Shown: positions 7,049 to 13,384 of the stretch, in pieces | Layout of the letters: each line of letters begins with the position of its first letter | Position numbering within the stretch: the stretch's first letter is position 1 | DNA from: an uncultured Eubacteriaceae bacterium | GTDB taxonomy: Bacteria > Bacillota > Clostridia > Lachnospirales > CAG-274 | NCBI GenBank assembly: GCA_947565475.1 | Contig: CANOGI010000030.1 | Coordinates: 1-13,384, forward strand | Reading direction: 5' to 3' | Length of the DNA stretch: 13,384 bases | Translations under genes and position numbers: made by a program | The notes under the pieces: model-generated | What the model was told of the DNA's origin: nothing | Databases searched by the model: none | Seen by the model: only the letters and a program-made list of their open reading frames with translations

Positions 7049-8886
7049 GCGTGACTCCCCCTTTTTTTTCGTCTCAATTTCCTTTCTTCCTTTTTACGCT
7101 GCGCCTCAATATCCTGTGGCGTCATTCTTGTGCCCCAGGTGGATTTCCAAAAAGTAAACCACGCTACTGGCATCTGCCATAAAAGAACACATTCATAAAA
7201 CAAACAGAACAACATTCCGTAAAACCACAGACTGCTCCTCTTAAAAAACAAATCCGCGAAGCTCATAAGAAAAGCCATAAGAAGCAACCCTAAAAGAAAG
7301 GTTGTCGGAAAAATACTGTTTACTATAGGAACATAAATAAAATTATAAATAACAACTATAGGAGCTGCTATGGGAACTAAGAGTCCCATGTAAAAAAACA
7401 AAGACATAAACGGCTCCTTTTTCCAAATATAGCTTCCAGCTATAAGGGACTCTCTAAGCCATGACCTTTTCCACCTCATCTGCTGTTTAAGAAACTGGTC
7501 ATACTTTATTGGCACAATCGTGGAGCATATAGCGGTATCTTGATAACTCGTTCTGTGGGTTTTCAGAATAAAGTTAGTAAGACTTCTGTCGTCCCCGAAA
7601 GTCGCCGGATGCCCCAAAAATTTTTGATTAAGCCAATCATCAAGATTTTTGAGAACAAGGTCTTTCCGATAACAGGAAATAGGTCCCGAAAGACAAGTCG
7701 CGCAGTCAAAATAAGCTTCCGCCGCTTTCATAACGCGAAAAGCCACATAATATCTTACCGTCTGCATTTTTGTAAGCCCGTTGGTATATTTGTTCTCAAC
7801 ATCAGTTCTCCCCGTAACCCCGCCCATTTTAGGATCTTGAAAAGGCTGCACGAGATTTCTTATGGCCACAGGCTCTAAAAAGCTGTCCGAATCCACAAAT
7901 ACTATAAGCTCATGTTTAGCCATTTTAGCTCCTATGGCCAAAGCGTCCCTCTTTCCTTTATTCTGGGGCTGTTTAAAACATTTAACCCTGTCTTTTGTAT
8001 TATATAGTTCTCCCTCTCTGTGAATACGTTCGACAGTTTCTTTAATTTTCTCATATGAACCGTCATTAGAACAATCGTCAATTACAATAACCTCAAGCTT
8101 GTCAATAGGATAGTCCTGATTTATACAGCTTATAATAGTTCTGGAAATCCATTGCTCCTCATTAAAACAAGGTATAATAACCGTAACCCCGGGGGTAAAC
8201 TCAGGATTTATTGGAACCGGTCTATAAAGAAATCCAAATAAATACCTTGAGAGCAAAAAACTCGCCGCGACAATACTATACAAATACAGCATCTTATTGT
8301 ATTTAAAGTAAACCACACTTTCAGCTCTCATAAGCACAACTAAAAGAACAACTATAAACATAAATAAACTGGCGACACTTAATGAATAAAGACCTCTTCT
8401 TCGCCTTATATGCTTTTCAAGATTCTCCGTAAATTTAATTCCCACGATTTTAACATTGCCGTCGTCATCTTTCTCCGCTATTCTTACTACTTCCGCCTTA
8501 ATTTTTATTTTTGACTCAAACCCCTCGGGCATGGTTCCCGGCTTTATATTGAACTTTATTTTTATAGTATCCCCTATATCGGTATTAAATCCTTTATCTT
8601 TAACCTCCATAAGCATACCCGTAGTAGAAATATCAACTGAGCTGGCGTTAAAAAAACCTCCGCCCTTTTCTCTGTCTTTTATTTTAACGTCATATTTGGC
8701 AATATATCTTAAATTATAGTTGCCCATATCCTTAATATACTCGCCGTCGCTCTCGACCGCTGAACGGCGGTCAAACTTTGTCCTGATATTTTCCTTATCC
8801 TTTACATAAGTCAAAAGACGGCGGTCTTCTTTCGTAACCATTAAAATATCTTTGGGTTCATCTTTTTTAACTTTAAAAATAGACAT
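7045..8886 (-). CDS. PilZ-domain processive family 2 glycosyltransferase (polysaccharide synthase)
   Basis: 613 residues from ATG 8884-8886, with GGGGG (8893-8897) six bases upstream; an upstream TTG frame start has no ribosome site. Residues ~55-160 are a PilZ-like domain with DISTTG (85-90, matching DxSxxG) and RYIAK (60-64) where the cyclic-di-GMP-binding RxxxR would be. Two membrane helices follow (~166-186, 199-220). The GT2 catalytic domain has D270, DSD at 332-334, GDDRSLT (431-437) and QQMRW (468-472), the D,D,D,QxxRW set of processive beta-glycosyltransferases such as hyaluronan, chitin and cellulose synthases. SGPISCYR and GDDRSLTN are especially like the hyaluronan/NodC branch. Three or four C-terminal helices (~494-575) would form the export channel. 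It is coupled to the next gene by ATGA. Cyclic-di-GMP control is inferred; the polymer is unknown. Confidence 0.85.
   Translation of the reverse strand: MSIFKVKKDEPKDILMVTKEDRRLLTYVKDKENIRTKFDRRSAVESDGEYIKDMGNYNLRYIAKYDVKIKDREKGGGFFNASSVDISTTGMLMEVKDKGFNTDIGDTIKIKFNIKPGTMPEGFESKIKIKAEVVRIAEKDDDGNVKIVGIKFTENLEKHIRRRRGLYSLSVASLFMFIVVLLVVLMRAESVVYFKYNKMLYLYSIVAASFLLSRYLFGFLYRPVPINPEFTPGVTVIIPCFNEEQWISRTIISCINQDYPIDKLEVIVIDDCSNDGSYEKIKETVERIHREGELYNTKDRVKCFKQPQNKGKRDALAIGAKMAKHELIVFVDSDSFLEPVAIRNLVQPFQDPKMGGVTGRTDVENKYTNGLTKMQTVRYYVAFRVMKAAEAYFDCATCLSGPISCYRKDLVLKNLDDWLNQKFLGHPATFGDDRSLTNFILKTHRTSYQDTAICSTIVPIKYDQFLKQQMRWKRSWLRESLIAGSYIWKKEPFMSLFFYMGLLVPIAAPIVVIYNFIYVPIVNSIFPTTFLLGLLLMAFLMSFADLFFKRSSLWFYGMLFCLFYECVLLWQMPVAWFTFWKSTWGTRMTPQDIEAQRKKEERKLRRKKRGSHA
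7062..7069 (-). other. A8 slippery run just before the glycosyltransferase stop
   Basis: The last codons read CGA AAA AAA AGG GGG AGT CAC GCA TGA, so the zero frame contains the heptamer A AAA AAA followed by GGGGGAG, the ribosome site of the next gene. A -1 shift enters the frame of the partner gene with no stop codon in between. See findings. Confidence 0.4.
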
Positions 8887-8928
8887 CTTATACCCCCGTT
8901 CAATTACCTGTATCATAGAAAACACTGA

Positions 8929-8998
8929 ATTATAACAACTCATAAAATATTCAGTATAAAACAACAAAAGAATTCTATAATATATCAGATTTTGTCAA
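8929..8998 (-). promoter_or_regulatory. Conserved promoter-like module (B) upstream of the glycosyltransferase operon
   Basis: On the minus strand it runs from TTGACA (8993-8998) through CTGATATATT and a T-rich centre to an extended -10, TGTTATAAT (TATAAT at 8929-8934), about 40 bases before the ATG. The box 17-18 bases upstream of that -10 is a poor -35 (TATACT), so the extended -10 would carry recognition. TTGACA with TAGAAT at 15-base spacing is a second, weaker possibility. Similar in copy C and, degenerate, in copy A. Confidence 0.5.
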
Positions 8999-9063
8999 AT
9001 GTTGTCTATTCATCCTTTTATTGTTTCGCTATAATTTATTAAATTAATGCTCCTCTTATAATC

Positions 9064-9212
9064 AAGACCACTCGAATTTTTGTTATACAAAAATTCTCGT
9101 AACCAACATCGAAATCAATCGCCTTTGTATTCAGTGAGAACTTGTACCCCCACTAAATACACAAGTAATTACCCCCGCTTCTTAATCGGGGAACATCCTC
9201 CGTCAGTTAAAA
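9064..9212 (-). repeat. Structured intergenic repeat, copy B (short, diverged)
   Basis: This copy has the perfect 10-bp hairpin GAATTTTTGT / ACAAAAATTC with its central bases rearranged (tgttatac). The second hairpin is eroded (CATCGAAATCAATCG). The long stem is kept: TTGTATTCAGTG (9125-9136) pairs with CACTAAATACACAA (9151-9164) with one two-base bulge and one mismatch. The inner GCAAAAC hairpin seen in A and C is missing. CCCCG...CGGGG forms the last hairpin. The right end lies about 20 bases from the stop of the NodB gene. Confidence 0.75.
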
Positions 9213-9213
9213 A

Positions 9214-9235
9214 CTAAAATACGCCCCAATTTTAG
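9214..9235 (-). terminator. Weak terminator-like hairpin at the end of the four-NodB gene
   Basis: On the minus strand CTAAAAT pairs perfectly with ATTTTAG around an eight-base loop and is followed by TTTTT. The stem contains the TAA stop codon. It has few GC pairs, so termination efficiency is doubtful. Confidence 0.35.
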
Positions 9236-12048
9236 TTAATATAATCAGAAATCTTTCCGAAAGAAAATCCTTTCGCCCTTAGCTGGTCGATTAAATCTCC
9301 TACAATCTCATAACCTTTAGCGTCGTCAAGCATATGGAGAATAATAACAGTACCGCTCTCCGTTCTTGAGAGAATATCGCTCTTAATGCTCTCAGCGCTC
9401 AATCCCTCTTCCCAGTCATGAGAACTTACGTCCGCCGATAAAATCGCCCAGTATCCCATAGCCTTTACAGCCCTAAGACTGTCAACATCCTCATAAAGCC
9501 TTGGTGGACGCATATATAGCTCAGGACACCTTTGAATAGCCTCCGTAATAATTTTATGAGCCTTATAAAGATCTTTCTGAAGCTGTTCTTTAGTGAGTGT
9601 AATAATATCCGTGTGAGAATAAGTATGACTCGCTATATCATGTCCCCCCTCCGAAATAGCCTTGGCGAGATTAACATTGTTCTCAACCCCGGCGGCTCGA
9701 AGGAAAAAAGAAGCTTTAACACCTTTTTCCTCAAGAACATCAAGTATTTTTGTAACAACTTTATCCCCGCCCCAGTCGTCAAAAGTAATAAACACTTTAT
9801 TTTCATTATTAGGAATACTTTCAACAAACTTTGGAGGCGTATCAGGAAGACGATAATTAATTTTAATAGCCCCGCTTCCCTCTATATCCTCAAACTTTTT
9901 AACAGGATACTGCCCATTGTACAAATCCGATACAGTTGTAAAATCATATCCAATATCTCTCACAAAATCAGCGATTCTTGGAATAGCTTCAATAACCGCG
10001 GGATTTGTGTCGGCGTTTAATAAAATAATCTCGCCTCTCGTTATTTTCTTCTCAATATATTCCATAATCTCATCAGCGCTTATCATTCTTCTGTCAAGAG
10101 GATTTTTGCTGTAAGTAACAACCTTTTTGTCAAGAACCGAAGCCGCTTTTAACAATTTCTCGTTATATTTACCAAAAGACGGCCTTATATAATTAAACTC
10201 AATTCCGGCGTTTTTTAAATCATCAATACCCTTTTTCACATCGTTATACGCCGTTGAATAATCGGCGTCATCGGCTCCCGCCCTTGACGATGTGTTAAGT
10301 CCTATTTCGTGCCCTTTCTCCTTTATCTTTCCGATAAGAGCCGAATTGTCAGAAATTTTAGCCGTAGGTATAAAAAACGTAGCTTTAATATTTGATTTTT
10401 CCAAGGCGTTTAAAATATTTCCGACCATTTTCTCATCGCCTAACCCGTCAAAAGTCAGAGAAACTTTTTTAGCCGTGGTTCTGGCGTATGAGAATACTTC
10501 TTTGCTATACTCAACATCCGGTTCCTCGACAAATTGGTCTTTTGTTTCCGCCTTGCCCGTTTTTTCTTTTTTTGAGGAACTGTCTTTCACTTCTTTTTTC
10601 GTTACTTTAACAGCTCCCTCCACATACTTAGGACTATTATAAAGGTACTCGAAAGTAACAAGCTTAAACCCTTTTTTGTTAAGCCCGCCGTTTATAAGAC
10701 CAATAGCCTTTATAACCTCCTCATTTGTGTCGGCGTTCAAAATAATAATATCTCCTCTTCTTATTTTCTCAACGACAAGAGATGAAATATCAGAGGCTGA
10801 AATCATATTTTTATCAAGAGGATTGTTGCTGTAAGTCATCGCTATTTGATTTGTGTGTTTTGAAATCGAGGATATAAAAGCGTTGGTTTTTCCGTTTTTA
10901 GGCCTTATATATTTTGGTACAAATCCAAAATTATTTTTAAATAACTCATTAGCGTCTTTAACCTCTGAATAGGTTTCGTCAAAACTCATCATATCAATAT
11001 TTGAGCCGGTCATAAGACCGCTTCCTACAGTATGCCCTCTCTCAATAATTTTCTTTACAAGCTCGGGACTTCTCTCCGCCTCATCTCCCGAAACGAAAAA
11101 CAAGGCTTTTATATTTTCCGTGTCAAGAGCGTCTAAAATACCCGTTATCATTTTATCGTTCCCTAAACCATCAAAAGTTAGAGAGGCTATATTCTCCGCG
11201 GAATTCACCCTTCTCAAGATATCGTCTCGTCGCCCGTCACCGCTGTCAAAATTAAAATTCTCTACCAAATTAGGAGTATGAAGCTGCTCAAGTTCCTTAA
11301 TAGAAATAAAATTAAGACCAAATTTCTTTGAGCTTTCCGAGAGAAGAGAAAGCATCTGGGAAAGATTTTCCGTTTTTGAGGCGTTCACAGAAATAACAGA
11401 ACCTCTTTTTGTGTATTTTACAAATCTGTCGGCTTTTTCCGCGTCCTTAATAGTATCGGCGTCAATTTTAACGGTAAATGGCACAGCGGCTTTAAGGTCA
11501 GCGGAATAAGCGGCTTTAAGAACCTCTGAACTGTAAGAGCCGTTAATTCTAAAGTATATAGGAGCGTATCCCGACGAATTTTCAATCAGCTCATTTGTCA
11601 TAGAAAACTCTTTAATCATATCATCAATAGATAATTTATTAAAATCATTATTATCTTTTAAAGCGGCGTTTCCAATAAAGTGCCCCCTGTTTAAAATGAT
11701 TTTAGGAAGTTCCGGTTCCTCATAGACTCTTGAACCTTTAATAAAAAATGTCGCCTTAAAAGAGTTTTTGTCAAGAATATCCATAATTTCATTAGCAACC
11801 TCAATACTTGGCACATCATCTATAGTAAGAGCACACACTTTGTTTGAGGTAATAATATTGGAAATGACATACGCTTCTCCGTCTTTTTTAGGAAAAGCCA
11901 TATTTCCGCTTTCAGCGTCCCTTTCCCTTAAAGGAGTACTGTAGCTGAATTCCTCATAGGCGTACCTGTCCTTGATACTTAAATAAACGGCGGTCACGAT
12001 TATTAAAATCGCTATCAATATAGTTCCTATAATATAAATTTTTTTCAT
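9232..12048 (-). CDS. Membrane-anchored protein with four tandem NodB (polysaccharide deacetylase) domains, only the last intact
   Basis: 938 residues. Residues 4-24 form an N-terminal membrane anchor; the rest is extracellular. Four NodB folds follow: ~66-256, ~285-475, ~525-712 and ~748-938, with a lysine/glutamate linker at ~480-515. Domain 4 keeps the motifs of zinc-dependent CE4 deacetylases: TFDDWG (D757, D758), SHTYSH (H808, H812), RPPR (847-850) and ILH (H905). In domains 1-3 these are lost: H808 is replaced by A128, G344 and N585, H812 by D132, G348 and R589, and H905 by asparagine in all three (N222, N438, N678). Domains 2 and 3 share TYSxNPLD, MISA and LNADTN, pointing to a duplication. 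GGGGAG lies eight bases before the ATG. Domain 4 probably removes acetyl groups from the locus polymer or peptidoglycan; domains 1-3 may bind substrate. Confidence 0.85.
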   Translation of the reverse strand: MKKIYIIGTILIAILIIVTAVYLSIKDRYAYEEFSYSTPLRERDAESGNMAFPKKDGEAYVISNIITSNKVCALTIDDVPSIEVANEIMDILDKNSFKATFFIKGSRVYEEPELPKIILNRGHFIGNAALKDNNDFNKLSIDDMIKEFSMTNELIENSSGYAPIYFRINGSYSSEVLKAAYSADLKAAVPFTVKIDADTIKDAEKADRFVKYTKRGSVISVNASKTENLSQMLSLLSESSKKFGLNFISIKELEQLHTPNLVENFNFDSGDGRRDDILRRVNSAENIASLTFDGLGNDKMITGILDALDTENIKALFFVSGDEAERSPELVKKIIERGHTVGSGLMTGSNIDMMSFDETYSEVKDANELFKNNFGFVPKYIRPKNGKTNAFISSISKHTNQIAMTYSNNPLDKNMISASDISSLVVEKIRRGDIIILNADTNEEVIKAIGLINGGLNKKGFKLVTFEYLYNSPKYVEGAVKVTKKEVKDSSSKKEKTGKAETKDQFVEEPDVEYSKEVFSYARTTAKKVSLTFDGLGDEKMVGNILNALEKSNIKATFFIPTAKISDNSALIGKIKEKGHEIGLNTSSRAGADDADYSTAYNDVKKGIDDLKNAGIEFNYIRPSFGKYNEKLLKAASVLDKKVVTYSKNPLDRRMISADEIMEYIEKKITRGEIILLNADTNPAVIEAIPRIADFVRDIGYDFTTVSDLYNGQYPVKKFEDIEGSGAIKINYRLPDTPPKFVESIPNNENKVFITFDDWGGDKVVTKILDVLEEKGVKASFFLRAAGVENNVNLAKAISEGGHDIASHTYSHTDIITLTKEQLQKDLYKAHKIITEAIQRCPELYMRPPRLYEDVDSLRAVKAMGYWAILSADVSSHDWEEGLSAESIKSDILSRTESGTVIILHMLDDAKGYEIVGDLIDQLRAKGFSFGKISDYIN

Positions 12049-12075
12049 AGCTCATACTCCCCAATCAAAAAACTC

Positions 12076-12163
12076 ATTATAATTTAAGTTTATAGCAATT
12101 CACAAAAACCTTCAGCACGAAACAATAAAATAAATAACTACTCAATACATCAGGGTTAGTCAA
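12076..12163 (-). promoter_or_regulatory. Conserved promoter-like module (C) upstream of the four-NodB gene
   Basis: The minus strand carries TTGACT (12158-12163), CTGATGTATT, a T-rich centre and the extended -10 TGCTATAAA (TATAAA at 12089-12094), matching copies A and B in order and spacing. A second box, TATAAT, lies at 12076-12081. Neither -10 has a good -35 at 17 bases. The ATG is about 40 bases downstream. The left edge of structured repeat C overlaps the TTGACT box. Confidence 0.45.
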
Positions 12164-12353
12164 GACTACTCAAATTTTTGTATAACAAAAATTCTCATAA
12201 CCGACGGCGAAAGTATTCGCCTTTATATTCAGTGTGAGGCTGGTCGCAAAACTTCGTTTTGCTGCTCGCCCTTGCAACCTTGCTTGCACTCTCACTTAAT
12301 ACAAGAGTAAGTACCCCCGCTTAAAAAGCAGGTAACTTCCTTTGTCGGTTAAA
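12162..12353 (-). repeat. Structured intergenic repeat, copy C (longest)
   Basis: The copy holds AATTTTTGT/ACAAAAATT, GGCGAA-AGTA-TTCGCC, GCAAAAC-TTC-GTTTTGC (12246-12262), and a closing pair TAACCGAC ... GTCGGTTA (8 bp). The long stem pairs TTTATATTCAGTGTGAG (12222-12238) with CTCTCACTTAATACAA (12289-12304), with only three mismatches; one is a G-U pair if the minus strand is transcribed. CCCGCTT-AAA-AAGCAGG forms the last hairpin. The predicted shape is a closed multi-arm junction. It lies about 120 bases beyond the nucleotidyltransferase stop and directly before the NodB gene's promoter module. Confidence 0.8.
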
Positions 12354-12394
12354 CTTCACTTGTTTGTTATTTTGCCATTTCACTATATGTAACA

Positions 12395-12411
12395 GGCGGT
12401 TAAACACCGCC
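12395..12411. repeat. GC-rich hairpin downstream of the nucleotidyltransferase
   Basis: GGCGGT pairs perfectly with ACCGCC around TAAAC. It lies about 60 bases beyond the minus-strand stop at 12474 and is the only GC-rich stem there. No T-run follows on the minus strand, so it is at most a weak terminator. The rest of 12354-12473 shows nothing else. Confidence 0.45.
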
Positions 12412-12473
12412 CTATATACTTTTCAAAATATAACAAATCCAAAACACAACCATCAAAAAAACATACGCGCCAA

Positions 12474-13211
12474 TTATTCCTTAAATTTCTCTTTTATCTC
12501 ATCATAAGCCTTATGGCTTCCTATGTCAAAACATTCCCCGTCAGTAATCTCATAAGCGAACAAATCCTTTTCTTTAAAAAGCCATTGAATAAAATATCCT
12601 GGCGCGTCTAATTTATTTCCCTGCTCGGCGTATTTCTCGAACAGCGGAAGCGTTTCCCTTTTATAAATATAGGTAGCGTAAACAACCTTGTTTGATTTAG
12701 GGTTTTCCTTTTTCTCCTCAAACTCAATAACTTTTCCATTCTCATCAGTTAAAGCGACGCCGAAATGTTTAAGCATTTCCCTGTCCTCAAATTCTTTTAT
12801 ACACACACAGTCATGCCCGATTTTCTTAAAATAATCGTAGTAATCGGATAATTTATACGTGAAGAAATTGTCACCCGCTATAACCATTAAATCATCATCA
12901 ATATTTTTTTCTTTTATCGTAAATAAAATATCTCCTATAGCTCCTTTTCTTGTCTCCTCCGTTGTCGTTCCGTCATTAATAACAGTAATCTTTTTTGTGT
13001 TTTTTCTCTCTTCCGCCCATTCTTTAAAATTATCAAAAAATTTATGATTTGAAACGACAAAAATCTCATCAACATCGTCAATCGTGTTAATCTCATCTGT
13101 AATATAGTCAATAATCGGTTTGCCTCCCACAGGAAGCAGGGCTTTCGGAATATTTAAAGTTAAAGGGTATAATCTTGTCGCGTATCCCGCGACCAATATA
13201 ATAGCTTTCAT
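12474..13211 (-). CDS. Sugar-phosphate nucleotidyltransferase (RmlA/GalU-type)
   Basis: 245 residues, near the size of single-domain nucleotidyltransferases. It would transfer a nucleotide from NTP to a sugar 1-phosphate, giving an NDP-sugar and pyrophosphate in the cytoplasm. Residues 1-28 hold the nucleotide-binding signature in the form VAGYATRLYPLT followed by PKALLPVGGKP (K23), where many relatives have GxGTRLxPLT. AGDN (112-115) carries the metal-binding aspartate D114. FGVALTDENGKV and ECFDIGS near the end also fit the family. No left-handed beta-helix follows, so it is not a full GlmU. The start at 13211 has GGTGAG six bases upstream. It is separated from the NodB gene by copy C and from whatever lies upstream by copy D. 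It probably supplies an activated sugar to the locus; nucleotide and sugar cannot be named from sequence alone. Confidence 0.85.
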   Translation of the reverse strand: MKAIILVAGYATRLYPLTLNIPKALLPVGGKPIIDYITDEINTIDDVDEIFVVSNHKFFDNFKEWAEERKNTKKITVINDGTTTEETRKGAIGDILFTIKEKNIDDDLMVIAGDNFFTYKLSDYYDYFKKIGHDCVCIKEFEDREMLKHFGVALTDENGKVIEFEEKKENPKSNKVVYATYIYKRETLPLFEKYAEQGNKLDAPGYFIQWLFKEKDLFAYEITDGECFDIGSHKAYDEIKEKFKE

Positions 13212-13227
13212 ATTTTCTCACCAAAAC

Positions 13228-13269
13228 GTCAAATTTTTATTTTGACATACGGGTATACATATATACCCG
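13228..13269 (-). promoter_or_regulatory. Two palindromes in the leader of the nucleotidyltransferase gene
   Basis: CGGGTATA (13250-13257) pairs perfectly with TATACCCG (13262-13269) around CATA. GTCAAA (13228-13233) pairs with TTTGAC (13241-13246) around seven bases. They lie 17-58 bases upstream of the ATG. They could be regulator sites or leader hairpins. The conserved promoter-like module of copies A-C is not present here. Confidence 0.4.
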
Positions 13270-13306
13270 CCTTTCCTTTCTCTAAATTTTATTGTTATAT
13301 TTAATA

Positions 13307-13384
13307 ATACTACTCGAATTTTTGTATAACAAAAATTCTCGTAACCGACGGCGAAAGTATTCGCCTTTGTATTCAGTGTGGGGC
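13307..13384 (-). repeat. Structured intergenic repeat, copy D, cut by the window end
   Basis: The copy begins TACTACTC and holds the perfect 10-bp hairpin GAATTTTTGT-ATA-ACAAAAATTC, TAACCGAC, GGCGAA-AGTA-TTCGCC and TTGTATTCAGTGTG before the window ends. Its orientation matches the other three, so a further minus-strand gene is expected to end just beyond the window. Confidence 0.75.

Noticed and set aside
7045..8886. Naming the glycosyltransferase hyaluronan, cellulose or chitin synthase
   Set aside because: The motifs fit all processive beta-glycosyltransferases, and the substrate is not readable from sequence.
8887..8967. Longer glycosyltransferase starting at TTG 8967
   Set aside because: No ribosome site upstream and the extra 27 residues overlap the promoter-like module; ATG 8886 has GGGGG six bases upstream.
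9532..10020. Plus-strand open frame of 162 codons inside the four-NodB gene
   Set aside because: Antisense to conserved NodB domains, with a composition typical of a shadow frame.
4804..13384. Repeats as a CRISPR array or as IS200/IS605-type or HEARO ends
   Set aside because: Copies are kilobases apart with genes between them, there are no spacers, and no transposase, TnpB or HNH gene is visible. A relation to a non-coding mobile RNA remains possible but cannot be shown here.

Overview
The window looks like AT-rich DNA from a low-GC, Gram-positive (Clostridia-like) bacterium. This is inferred from G-rich Shine-Dalgarno sites, a lipoprotein, a copper-amine-oxidase-type stalk domain on a secreted enzyme, and single-membrane-anchored polysaccharide enzymes. 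No rRNA, tRNA, CRISPR array, transposase or phage gene was seen. Species cannot be assigned from the sequence alone.

Layout. (1) 1-2000, plus strand: an exported acetamidase/formamidase-family gene with a C-terminal stalk domain, broken by a one-base frameshift near 655-658. It ends at a very stable hairpin shared with the convergent gene. (2) 2080-4470, minus strand: a GH18-like lipoprotein followed by a TviB/WbpO-type nucleotide-sugar dehydrogenase, a tight two-gene operon with a good sigma-A promoter. (3) 4500-4968: a 490-base intergenic region holding two long inverted repeats, a degenerate promoter-like module and structured repeat copy A. (4) 4964-8886, minus strand: a PilZ-containing processive family 2 glycosyltransferase translationally coupled (ATGA overlap) to a membrane-anchored protein with a degenerate NodB fold and a LamG-like C-terminus. 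(5) 9232-12048, minus strand: a membrane-anchored protein with four tandem NodB domains, only the last of which keeps catalytic residues. (6) 12474-13211, minus strand: a sugar-phosphate nucleotidyltransferase.

Taken together, the minus-strand genes read as a synthase-dependent cell-surface polysaccharide locus. The nucleotidyltransferase and dehydrogenase would supply activated (acidic amino-)sugar. The PilZ glycosyltransferase would polymerise and export under possible cyclic-di-GMP control. The NodB proteins and the GH18-like lipoprotein would modify, bind or trim the polymer outside the membrane. The logic resembles Pel, PNAG or cellulose systems, but the gene set does not match any of these that I recognise. 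The polymer is unknown.

The most unusual features are four same-orientation copies of a 150-190 base structured intergenic repeat (4804-4968, 9064-9212, 12162-12353, 13307-end). Each lies on the 3' side of a minus-strand gene, and one long stem keeps pairing despite changes in both arms. Three copies are joined to a conserved promoter-like module. Also notable are the three pseudo-NodB domains with parallel losses of metal ligands, and an A8 slippery run whose -1 shift would fuse the glycosyltransferase to its partner.
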